Part shown: positions 26,099 through 34,140 of the stretch, in pieces | How positions within the stretch are numbered: the first letter of the stretch is position 1 | Layout: each line of letters begins with the position of its first letter | Assembly (NCBI RefSeq): GCF_009709575.1 | Contig: NZ_WIXO01000001.1 | Coordinates: 4,342,001 to 4,406,000 of the forward strand | Length of the DNA stretch: 64,000 nucleotides | From: Streptomyces taklimakanensis | Lineage (GTDB): Bacteria; Actinomycetota; Actinomycetes; Streptomycetales; Streptomycetaceae | Direction of reading: 5' to 3' | Made by a program: the position numbers and the translations under genes | The notes under the pieces: model-generated | The model's database searches: none | The model's input: the letters and a program-made list of their open reading frames with translations, nothing else | What the model was told of the DNA's origin: nothing

Positions 26099-28164
26099 CC
26101 GTCGAACCCCGACCCGCCCTGGCCGACGTCACCCGCGGACGCCTGCTCTACGGCGGCGACTACAACCCCGAACAGTGGCCCGAGCACGTCTGGCGCGAGG
26201 ACGTGGAGCTGATGCGGGAGGCGGGGGTCAACCTCGTCACCGTCGGCGTCTTCTCCTGGGCCAGGATCGAACCCCGCCCCGGGGAGCGCGACTTCGGCTG
26301 GCTCGACCGCGTCCTGGACCTCCTCGACGGCAGCGGGATCGGCGTCTGTCTGGCCACCCCCACCGCCTCCCCGCCCCCCTGGATGGGGGCCCGCCACCCC
26401 GAGACCCTGCCGCGCGACCCGGCGGGCGCGACCGTCTGGTACGGCTCGCGCAACCACTTCTGCGCCTCCTCGCCCGTCTACCGCGAACACGCCCTGCGCA
26501 TCACCGCCGACCTCGCCGACCGCTACGGCGACCACCCGGCGCTGCGGCTGTGGCACGTGAACAACGAGTACGGCACCTTCTGCTGGTGCGACACCACCGC
26601 CCGGCACTTCCGCGGCTGGCTGCACAAGCGCTACGGCGACCTGGAGGCCCTCAACGAGGCCTGGGGCACGGCCTTCTGGAGCCAGCGCTACGGGGAGTGG
26701 GAGGAGATCCTCCCGCCGCGCCGCACCCAGTACCTGACCAACCCCACCCAGGAGTTGGACTTCCGGCGTTTCACCAGCGACGCCCTGCTGGAGTGCTTCA
26801 CCGCCGAACGCGACGTCCTGGTCAAGCGCACCCCGAACGTCCCCGTCACCACCAACTTCATGCCGCTCTTCGTCGGCCAGGACGGTTGGGCCTGGGCGGA
26901 GCACGAGGACGTGGTCTCCGTCGACCTCTACCCCGATCCCGCCGATCCGTTTGGCCCCGACGGCGCCGCGCTGGGCGCCCTGGTGCAGGACCTCACCCGG
27001 TCCCAGGCGGGCGGCCCCTGGCTGCTGATGGAGCAGGCCGCGGGGGCCGTCAACTGGCGCGGCGTCAACCACCCCCGGCCTCAGGGGCTGACGCGGCTGT
27101 GGTCGCTCCAGGCGGTGGCGCGCGGCGCGGACGGGATCTGCTTCTTCCAGTGGCGCCAGTCCCGGCAGGGCAGCGAGAAGTTCCACTCCGCGATGGTTCC
27201 GCACGCCGGGCGGCGCAGCCGCACCTTCCGGCAGGTGTGCGAGCTGGGCGCCGACCTGGGCGCGTTGGCCGAAGCCACCGGGACCCACGTCCCGGCGCGG
27301 GTGGCCGTCCTGCACGACTGGGACGCCTGGTGGGCCGGCCTCCAGCAGGGCCGCCCCTCCGAGCGGCTCGCCTACACCGAACCGCTGCGTGCCTGGCACC
27401 GCGCCCTGTGGGAGCGGAACCTGCTCTGCGACCTCGCCCACCCCGAGGCCGACCTGAGCGACTACGCCCTGGTCGCCGTGCCCCACCTGTATCTGCTCAC
27501 CGACACCGCCCTGGACAACCTCGCCGCCTACGTCCGCGGCGGCGGCACCCTGGTGTGCGGTTTCTTCACCGGCGTCGCCGACGCCGACGACCGGGTCCGC
27601 GAGGGCGGCATGGACGCCCGGCTGCGCGAGCTGTTGGGCATCGACCTCGTCCACGAGTGGTGGCCGATGGACGAGGGCGACGTCCAGGACCTCGTCCTCC
27701 GTACCGGCGACCCCGGCGCCCCCGACGACCCCGACGGCGCGTGCGGCCCCACCGCGGCGCTGTGGCGCGAGGACGTCGAGACCGCCGGCGCCGAGACCGT
27801 CGCCGTCTACCGGGGCGGCGAACTCGACGGCCGCCCCGCGATCACCCGCCACACCGCCGGAGCGGGAACCGCCTGGTACCTGTCCACCCTTCCCGACCCC
27901 GCCACGCTGCGCGCCCTGCTGGGCCGCGCGGCCGACGAGGCGGGCGTCCGGCCGACCCTGGCCGGGCTGCCGAGCGGGGTGGAGGCCGTGCGCCGCGGCG
28001 AGCTGCTGTTCCTCCTCAACCACCGCGGGGAGCCGGTCACGGTCCTTCTGCCCGCCCCCGCCACCGACCTGCTCACCGGCCGGCGGTACGGGCGTGAGCT
28101 CCCGCTCGACCGCCACGGCGCGGCCGTCCTGCGCGAGGCACCGCCCGCGCCGGGGGGCGGCTGA
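26095..28164 (+). CDS. GH42 beta-galactosidase
   Basis: A 689-residue cytoplasmic glycosidase with no signal peptide. Its ATG overlaps the GH74 stop codon (ATGA), with GGAG upstream. The TIM barrel has the acid/base Glu158 in WHVNNEYG and the nucleophile Glu313 in LLMEQAAGAVNW. The trimerisation domain follows from about residue 400, and a small beta-sandwich forms the C-terminus. Cysteines near 163-165 suggest the usual GH42 metal site. In this locus it would strip galactose from imported side chains; GH42 on xyloglucan is less usual than GH35 or GH2, so other beta-galactosides or alpha-L-arabinosides are possible substrates. Confidence 0.88.
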   Translation: MTVEPRPALADVTRGRLLYGGDYNPEQWPEHVWREDVELMREAGVNLVTVGVFSWARIEPRPGERDFGWLDRVLDLLDGSGIGVCLATPTASPPPWMGARHPETLPRDPAGATVWYGSRNHFCASSPVYREHALRITADLADRYGDHPALRLWHVNNEYGTFCWCDTTARHFRGWLHKRYGDLEALNEAWGTAFWSQRYGEWEEILPPRRTQYLTNPTQELDFRRFTSDALLECFTAERDVLVKRTPNVPVTTNFMPLFVGQDGWAWAEHEDVVSVDLYPDPADPFGPDGAALGALVQDLTRSQAGGPWLLMEQAAGAVNWRGVNHPRPQGLTRLWSLQAVARGADGICFFQWRQSRQGSEKFHSAMVPHAGRRSRTFRQVCELGADLGALAEATGTHVPARVAVLHDWDAWWAGLQQGRPSERLAYTEPLRAWHRALWERNLLCDLAHPEADLSDYALVAVPHLYLLTDTALDNLAAYVRGGGTLVCGFFTGVADADDRVREGGMDARLRELLGIDLVHEWWPMDEGDVQDLVLRTGDPGAPDDPDGACGPTAALWREDVETAGAETVAVYRGGELDGRPAITRHTAGAGTAWYLSTLPDPATLRALLGRAADEAGVRPTLAGLPSGVEAVRRGELLFLLNHRGEPVTVLLPAPATDLLTGRRYGRELPLDRHGAAVLREAPPAPGGG

Positions 28165-28251
28165 GCCACCGGGCCCCACCCCGCCCCGCACTCGCCCCAC
28201 ACCGCGAAGACGAGGTCTCCACCGGAGCGACCGGAGCGACCGGAGAAACGT

Positions 28252-28283
28252 GGCACCGGGCCGGCGACCGCCGGCCCGGTGCC
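28252..28283 (+). terminator. 14-bp hairpin ending the importer/GH74/GH42 operon
   Basis: Arms GGCACCGGGCCGGC and complement with loop GACC, followed by GCTTTCC, about 90 bp after the GH42 stop. Confidence 0.75.
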
Positions 28284-28342
28284 GCTTTCCTCCCGGCGGC
28301 CGTCGAGATCCTCGCCGGCCGGGGCGCCCGGAAACCCGGACA

Positions 28343-28403
28343 CGGATACGGGGCGGGCGGTCGCCGGCGGAGACCCCGCCGGCGACCGCCCGCCCCGTAT
28401 CCG
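28343..28403. terminator. 28-bp perfect hairpin between convergent genes
   Basis: Uninterrupted 28-bp arms (28343-28370 and 28376-28403) with the 5-nt loop AGACC, immediately 3' of the leftward GH31 gene. It probably ends GH31 transcription and blocks read-through from GH42. Confidence 0.8.
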
Positions 28404-28406
28404 CCG

Positions 28407-30455
28407 TCACTCCTCCCGGATCGGCAGCTCCGCGCCGTCCCGCAGGAACAGGGGGATCCGCTCCAGCGGCGCGGGCACGGTCACGGATTCACCGCCCGGG
28501 TACGTCTCGCCCGTCCAGGCGTCCGTCCACCGCGCGCCCGCCGGGAGGCGCACGGCACGCTCCCGGGCGCCCGCCTCCAGTACGGGCGCCACCAGCAGGT
28601 CGGGGCCGAAGAGGAAGGCGTCGTCGATCTCCCAGGCCGCCGGGTCGTCGGGGAACTCCAGGAACAGCGGTCGCATCGGCGGCAGACCCTCGGTGTGGGC
28701 GGTGCGCATCTGCTCCAGCACGTACGGCCGCAGGCGCTCGCGCAGCCGCAGGTAGGACTCCAGGATCGCGCCGGCCTCCTCGCCGTAGGACCACACCTCG
28801 TTGGGCCCGCCGGTCATCTCCGGTCCGAGCGGCATCCCCGGCTCGCGGAAGCCGTGCAGTCGCATCAGCGGGGAGAGCGCGCCGAACTGGAACCAGCGCA
28901 CCATCACCTCGCGGTAGGCCGGGTCGTCCGGGTCGCCGCCGTGGAAGCCGCCGATGTCGGTGTTCCACCACGGGATGCCCGACAGGGCGGTGTTGAGCCC
29001 GGCGGCGATCTGGCGGCGCAGGGTGGCGAAGTCGGTGCCGATGTCGCCGGACCACAGGGCGGCGCCGTAGCGCTGGGAGCCCGCCCACGCCGAGCGGTTG
29101 AGGGAGATGATCTCGGTCTCGCCCTCGGCGGCCAGGCCGTCGTGGACGGTCCGGGCGTTCTCGCGCGGGTAGAGGTTGCCCACCTCCAGCCCGGGACCGG
29201 CGTGGTAGCGCAGGTTGGCGGAGAAACCGGGCTTCAGCTCCGGCTCGCCGGCGTCCAGCCAGAAGGCCGTGATGCCGTACGAGGCGTAGTTCTCCCGGAT
29301 GCGGGACCACACGAAGTCGCGCGCGTCGGGGTTGGTGGCGTCGTAGAAGGCGACCTGGACGGGTTCGGCGACGCCCTTGTCGGGCCAGTCGGCGTGCGCC
29401 ATCGGGCCGTACTCGGTGCCGATGAACAGGCCCTGGTGCTCCATCGGCCGGTGGTTCTCGCTCAGCGGCGAGACCGACGGCCACACGGAGACGACCAGCT
29501 TCACGCCCAGCGCGTCCAACTCCTTGACCATCGCCGTCGGGTCGGGCCACTCGGCCGGGTCGAACTTCCACTCGCCCAGGTGCGTCCAGTGGAAGAAGTC
29601 GCAGACGATCGCGGACAGGGGCAGCCCGCGCCGCTTGTACTCGCGGGCCACCGACAGCAGTTCCTCCTGGGTGCGGTAGCGCAGCTTGCACTGCCAGAAG
29701 CCGGCCGCCCACTCGGGCAGCATCGGGGTGCGGCCGGTGACGGCGGAGTAGCGGCGCTGGGCGTCGGCCGGCGCCCCGGCGGTGATCCAGTAGTCGATCT
29801 GCCGGGCGGAGTCGGCGACCCAGCGGGTGCCGTTGTGGGCCAGCTCCACGCGTCCGACGGCCGGGTTGTTCCACAGCAGGGTGTAACCGCGGCTGGAGGT
29901 GAGCACGGGGATGGACACCTCGGCGTTGCGCTGCACGAGGTCGACCACCGTGCCCTTCTGGTCCAGCAACCCGTGCTGGTGCTGGCCCAGGCCGTACAGC
30001 CGCTCGCCCTCGTAGGCGGTGAAGCGCTGTTCCAGACGGTGGTAGCCGTTGCCGGTGGCGGTGTGCAGCCGGGGGCCGGGCCACCAGAAGTGGGCGCGGT
30101 CCTCCGACAGCAGCTCGGCGCCGTCGGCGGTGCGGACGAAGCGCAGCATGCCCTCGGCATCGACCACGGCGGTGATCGCTCCGCAGGTCACCACGGCGTG
30201 GTCGGCGGCGATCCGGATCTCGGTGTCCTCGGCGGCCGGCGGCTCCTCCAGCAGCGCGCCGGGCAACCCGTCGAGGACCGGGCCGCCCAGTCGGGACCGG
30301 ACCCGGAGGGCGTTCGGCCCCCACGGTTCGACGCGGACGGTCTCCTGCCGTCCGCGCCACTCCAGCGCACCGCCGTGCGTCCGGAAGGTGCCGTGGGTGG
30401 GGGAGGGTTGGGCCAGGGAGGAGGACGGGGGAGAGAGGTGGGCGGGTGTGGACAC
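28407..30455 (-). CDS. GH31 alpha-xylosidase-like glycosidase
   Basis: A 682-residue cytoplasmic glycosidase with no signal peptide, starting at GTG 30455 with GGGAGC upstream. The N-terminal beta-sandwich (about 1-235) precedes a TIM barrel. The nucleophile is Asp401 in FWLDAGEPE and the acid/base Asp471 in WSGDIGTDF. The WLDAGEPE form and the overall layout match the YicI group of alpha-xylosidases rather than alpha-glucosidases. Removal of xylose from the non-reducing end of xyloglucan oligosaccharides would fit the GH74 upstream. It lies 105 bp behind lacI in the same direction and probably shares its transcript. Confidence 0.85.
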   Translation of the reverse strand: MSTPAHLSPPSSSLAQPSPTHGTFRTHGGALEWRGRQETVRVEPWGPNALRVRSRLGGPVLDGLPGALLEEPPAAEDTEIRIAADHAVVTCGAITAVVDAEGMLRFVRTADGAELLSEDRAHFWWPGPRLHTATGNGYHRLEQRFTAYEGERLYGLGQHQHGLLDQKGTVVDLVQRNAEVSIPVLTSSRGYTLLWNNPAVGRVELAHNGTRWVADSARQIDYWITAGAPADAQRRYSAVTGRTPMLPEWAAGFWQCKLRYRTQEELLSVAREYKRRGLPLSAIVCDFFHWTHLGEWKFDPAEWPDPTAMVKELDALGVKLVVSVWPSVSPLSENHRPMEHQGLFIGTEYGPMAHADWPDKGVAEPVQVAFYDATNPDARDFVWSRIRENYASYGITAFWLDAGEPELKPGFSANLRYHAGPGLEVGNLYPRENARTVHDGLAAEGETEIISLNRSAWAGSQRYGAALWSGDIGTDFATLRRQIAAGLNTALSGIPWWNTDIGGFHGGDPDDPAYREVMVRWFQFGALSPLMRLHGFREPGMPLGPEMTGGPNEVWSYGEEAGAILESYLRLRERLRPYVLEQMRTAHTEGLPPMRPLFLEFPDDPAAWEIDDAFLFGPDLLVAPVLEAGARERAVRLPAGARWTDAWTGETYPGGESVTVPAPLERIPLFLRDGAELPIREE

Positions 30456-30560
30456 GGTGCTCCCGGATGCTCGGCGGGTGGATGGTGGATCGAACGGCGG
30501 GGCGGAACGGACGCGGAACCGTCCAGGCGGACGTGCGGCGGAGGGGGAGGGGAGTGCCGG

Positions 30561-31577
30561 TCAGTGGGGGAGGGCGGGGGCCGGGCCGGAGCTGGTCCGC
30601 ACGGTGAGCCGGGGCGGCAGCAGGTCGAGCCGCTCGTCCCGCTCGCCGCGGACCTTGGCCATCACCAGTTCGACCGCCCGGCGTCCCATCTCGTGGGCGG
30701 GTATGGCCACGGAGGTCAGCCGCACGGACGCCTGGACGGCCACCTGGTCGGGGCAGATGGCGACCACCGACACGTCCTCGGGGACGGCCTTGCCCAGCCG
30801 GCGCAGCAGGCTCAGCAGCGGCTCAATGGCGGCCTCGTTCTGCACGATGAAGCCGGTGGTGTCCGGGCGTTCGTCGAGGACCCGGGTGAGCGTCCCGGCC
30901 ATCGCCGCGTAGTCGCCCTCGCAGGGGCGGTGCAGCAGCCGCACTCCCAGCTCGGCGGCACGGGTGCGGAGTCCGTCGCGGGTGCGCTCGGCGAAGCCGG
31001 TGTGCCGTTCGTAGACGGCGGCGGCCTCTCCGACGACCGCGACGTCCCGGTGGCCCAGCTCGGCCAGGTGCTCCACGCACAGCGCGCCGGTGGCGGTGAA
31101 GTCCAGATCCACGCAGGTCAGTCCGGACGGGTCGGCGGGGATGCCGATCAGCACGGACGGGCGCCCCGCCTCGCGCAGCAGCGGCAGTCGGGCGTCGTCC
31201 AGCTCGACGTCCATCAGGATCATGGCGTCGGCCAGTCCGCTGCCCACCACCCGGCGCACGGCCGCGGGCCCCTCCTCGCCGGTCAGCAGCAGCACGTCGT
31301 GGTCGTGGGAGCGGGCGGTGGTGGCGACGGCCAGCGCGATCTCCATCATCACCGGCACGTACATGTCGGTGCGCAGCGGCATCATCAGGGCGATGATGTT
31401 CGAGCGGCTGCTGGCCAGCGCCCGCGCCCCGGCGTTGGGGTGGTAGCCCAGCGCGCGGATGCTCTCCTCCACGCGTTCCCGGGTGGCGGCGGAGATGGAA
31501 CGCTTGCCGCTGAGGACGTAGCTCACGGTGCTGGCGGAGACTCCGGCGTGCCGGGCGACCTCGGCGAGGGTGACCAT
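30561..31577 (-). CDS. LacI-family transcriptional repressor
   Basis: A 338-residue sugar-responsive repressor. The N-terminal helix-turn-helix (TLAEVARHAGVSASTVSYVL) and hinge helix (NAGARALASSRSN) are followed by a periplasmic-binding-protein-like sensor domain. The ATG at 31577 follows a purine-rich stretch. Two near-consensus palindromes lie 35-130 bp upstream and two perfect ones sit at the GH3/importer promoters, so it most likely binds GAAGCGCTTC sites, represses the whole locus and itself, and is released by an oligosaccharide. Confidence 0.9.
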   Translation of the reverse strand: MVTLAEVARHAGVSASTVSYVLSGKRSISAATRERVEESIRALGYHPNAGARALASSRSNIIALMMPLRTDMYVPVMMEIALAVATTARSHDHDVLLLTGEEGPAAVRRVVGSGLADAMILMDVELDDARLPLLREAGRPSVLIGIPADPSGLTCVDLDFTATGALCVEHLAELGHRDVAVVGEAAAVYERHTGFAERTRDGLRTRAAELGVRLLHRPCEGDYAAMAGTLTRVLDERPDTTGFIVQNEAAIEPLLSLLRRLGKAVPEDVSVVAICPDQVAVQASVRLTSVAIPAHEMGRRAVELVMAKVRGERDERLDLLPPRLTVRTSSGPAPALPH

Positions 31578-31610
31578 GGACTCTCCAGGGCGATGCGGGA
31601 AGCTGCTGTG

Positions 31611-31624
31611 GTGAAGCGCTTCGA
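31611..31624. promoter_or_regulatory. LacI-type operator 3
   Basis: GTGAAGCGCTTCGA keeps the perfect core GAAGCGCTTC and differs from the 14-bp consensus at two left-flank positions. It lies about 35 bp upstream of the lacI start. Confidence 0.7.
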
Positions 31625-31690
31625 CAGGGGATCTGCGACCAGACCCTAAACCCGCGCTGACAAGCTGTCCAGATGCTGTGCCATGGCTTG

Positions 31691-31704
31691 TCGAAGCGCT
31701 TCAA
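31691..31704. promoter_or_regulatory. LacI-type operator 4
   Basis: TCGAAGCGCTTCAA matches 13 of 14 consensus positions, about 115 bp upstream of lacI and 105 bp upstream of the divergent acyl-CoA dehydrogenase gene. With operator 3 it could support looping. Confidence 0.75.
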
Positions 31705-31750
31705 CAAACGGTCGCACACGGGTGCACAACGGATCAAAGTCGGTACAGAA

Positions 31751-31771
31751 CGTATGGAACGGGTACATACG
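31751..31771. promoter_or_regulatory. Inverted repeat upstream of acyl-CoA dehydrogenase
   Basis: CGTATG, nine bases, then CATACG, 39 bp before the ATG at 31810, within an AT-rich stretch. The size suits a TetR-type dimer operator, but no such regulator is adjacent. Confidence 0.35.
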
Positions 31772-31809
31772 GTTGGGTAACACCCGTCCGTAGAGCGAGG
31801 TGAGCCCCG

Positions 31810-33729
31810 ATGTCCGTCTCCGAGCGGGAAGCACGACAGGTCGCCGAGGCCGCGAGGGAGAGCGAGTGGCGCAAGCCCAGCTTCGCCAGGGAACTCTTCC
31901 TCGGTCGGTTCCGCCTCGACCTGGTCCACCCCCGCCCCCGGCCGGACGACGACGAGGTCCGGCGCGGCGAGGAGTTCCTCGCCGCGTTGGAGGAGTTCTG
32001 CGCGGCGGAGGTGGACGGCATCGCCATCGACCGGGAGGGCCGCGTCCCCGACCGCGTGGTCAAGGGACTGAAGGAGCTCGGCGCGCTCGGCATGAAGATC
32101 GACCCCGAGTACGGCGGCCTGGGCCTGAACCAGCTCTACTACAACCGGGCACTGGCCCTGGCCGGCTCCGCCAGTCCCGCCGTCGGCGCGCTGCTCTCGG
32201 CCCACCAGTCGATCGGTGTCCCCCAACCGCTGAAGATGTTCGGCACCGAGGAGCAGAAGCGTGCCTTCCTGCCGCGCTGCGCCCGCACCGACGTCTCGGC
32301 GTTCCTGCTCACCGAGCCCGACGTCGGCTCCGACCCGGCCCGACTGGCCACCACCGCCGTGCCCGACGGCGACGACGCCTACCTCCTGGACGGCGTGAAA
32401 CTGTGGACTACCAACGGCGTCATCGCCGACCTCCTCGTCGTCATGGCCCGGGTGCCGGCCTCCGAGGGGCACCCGGGCGGCATCACCGCCTTCGTCGTCG
32501 AAGCCGACTCCGAGGGCATCACCGTGGAGAACCGCAACGCCTTCATGGGGCTGCGCGGCATCGAGAACGGCGTCACCCGCTTCCACCGCGTCCGCGTGCC
32601 GGCCGCCCACCGCATCGGCCCCGAGGGCGCCGGGTTGAAGATCGCCCTGACCACCCTCAACACCGGACGCCTCTCCCTGCCCGCGATGTGCGCGGGCGCG
32701 GGCAAGTGGTGCCTGAAGATCGCCCGCGAGTGGTCGGCGGCACGCGAACAGTGGGGCAAGCCGATCGCCCACCACGAGGCCGTCGGCTCCAAGGTCTCCT
32801 TCGTCGCCGCGACGACCTTCGCCCTGGAGGCCGTCCTCGATCTGGCCTCCCGAATGGCCGACGAGGACCGCAACGACATCCGCATCGAGGCGGCCCTCGC
32901 CAAACTCTACGGCTCGGAGATGGCGTACCGGATGGCCGACGAGCTGGTCCAGATCCGCGGTGGCCGCGGCTTCGAGACCGCCGACTCCCTCGCGGCCCGC
33001 GGCGAGCGGGGCGTCCCCGCCGAGCAGATGCTGCGCGACCTGCGCATCAACCGCATCTTCGAGGGCTCGACGGAGATCATGCACCTGCTGATCGCCCGCG
33101 AGGCCGTCGACGCCCACCTGTCGGTCGCCGGCGACCTGGTCGACCCCGACAGGACCCTCACCGACAAGGGCCGCGCCGCCGTCCGCGCCGGCGGCTTCTA
33201 CGCCCGCTGGCTGCCCAAACTGGTCGCCGGGCCCGGCCGGCTCCCCGGCTCCTACCGCGAGTTCCACCCGGCCGGCCACCCCGACCTGGCCGCCCACCTG
33301 CGCTACGTCGAACGCACCTGCCGCCGCCTGGCCCGCGCCACCTTCCTGGGCATGTCCCGCTGGCAGGCGAAGCTGGAGGGCAAGCAGGGCTTCCTGGGGA
33401 GGATCGTGGACATCGGCGCCGAGCTGTTCGCCATGAGCGCCGCCTGCGTCCGGGCGGAGACGATGCGCCGCGACGGCGAGCACGGCCGTGCCGCCTACCA
33501 ACTCGCCGACGCCTTCTGCCGCCAGGCCCGCGTCCGGATCGAGGAACTCTTCGACCGGCTGTGGAACAACACCGACGCCGTCGACCGCGTGGTCGCCCGC
33601 GGCGTCCTGGGCGGGGTCTACACCTGGTTGGAGGAGGGCGTGATCGACCCCTCCACCCCCGGCCCCTGGATCGCCCCGGCCGACCCCGGCCCCGCCACCC
33701 GCACGGACGTCCACCGCCCCATCCCCTGA
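31810..33729 (+). CDS. Acyl-CoA dehydrogenase (VLCAD-like)
   Basis: A 639-residue FAD-dependent dehydrogenase that introduces the alpha-beta double bond in acyl-CoA. The standard core (about 60-450) shows FLLTEPDVGSDPA, the FAD-contact LWTTNG, and near the catalytic region NRIFEGSTEIMHL. An extra C-terminal region of about 180 residues makes it longer than the 380-residue short-chain enzymes, as in the very-long-chain type. The ATG at 31810 follows CGAGGTGAG. It is transcribed away from lacI and may be unrelated to the sugar locus. Acyl specificity is unknown. Confidence 0.87.
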   Translation: MSVSEREARQVAEAARESEWRKPSFARELFLGRFRLDLVHPRPRPDDDEVRRGEEFLAALEEFCAAEVDGIAIDREGRVPDRVVKGLKELGALGMKIDPEYGGLGLNQLYYNRALALAGSASPAVGALLSAHQSIGVPQPLKMFGTEEQKRAFLPRCARTDVSAFLLTEPDVGSDPARLATTAVPDGDDAYLLDGVKLWTTNGVIADLLVVMARVPASEGHPGGITAFVVEADSEGITVENRNAFMGLRGIENGVTRFHRVRVPAAHRIGPEGAGLKIALTTLNTGRLSLPAMCAGAGKWCLKIAREWSAAREQWGKPIAHHEAVGSKVSFVAATTFALEAVLDLASRMADEDRNDIRIEAALAKLYGSEMAYRMADELVQIRGGRGFETADSLAARGERGVPAEQMLRDLRINRIFEGSTEIMHLLIAREAVDAHLSVAGDLVDPDRTLTDKGRAAVRAGGFYARWLPKLVAGPGRLPGSYREFHPAGHPDLAAHLRYVERTCRRLARATFLGMSRWQAKLEGKQGFLGRIVDIGAELFAMSAACVRAETMRRDGEHGRAAYQLADAFCRQARVRIEELFDRLWNNTDAVDRVVARGVLGGVYTWLEEGVIDPSTPGPWIAPADPGPATRTDVHRPIP

Positions 33730-34140
33730 CCCTCACGCGCACTCCCGGAAGGTGGCGGCGCTCCTCGGGGCCGTAACGCGAGGGGCGTTTTTCAGCCAGA
33801 TATCGCGCTGGAGTCCAGGCACTCCGCCAAGGACGCGAGCGGTAGGCGAAGACGCTTGCCGGAGGTAGGCGGCGTGCTCGTACGGGCGTACAGAGGAGAA
33901 GCTCCGGCGCGTGCGGAAGACCTGACACGAAACCAGGGGAATTTCACCGGGAAGCGTTCGTCAGCCTTCAAAGTTGGAGATCAAACCATAAGGTCGGTGG
34001 CTTGTTCCGGAACGCTCCACCTTGCCGAATGATCTTGACTGCCCTTGGGTGCCTGTGCGTGAAGTCCGAGGAGACTTCGCGGAGTGATCGTGAAGCATGT
34101 CCTGGATTCTTGTGAATCGAGGGCGGAGAGGACTGGAAGG
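33730..34140. other. Start of AT-richer island, no gene seen
   Basis: About 410 bp between the acyl-CoA dehydrogenase and the large secreted protein. A weak hairpin (AACGC, five bases, GCGTT) followed by a run of T at 33788-33792 may terminate the dehydrogenase. Beyond about 33.9 kb the base composition drops clearly below the neighbours. No tRNA, integrase or flanking direct repeat was found. Confidence 0.45.
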
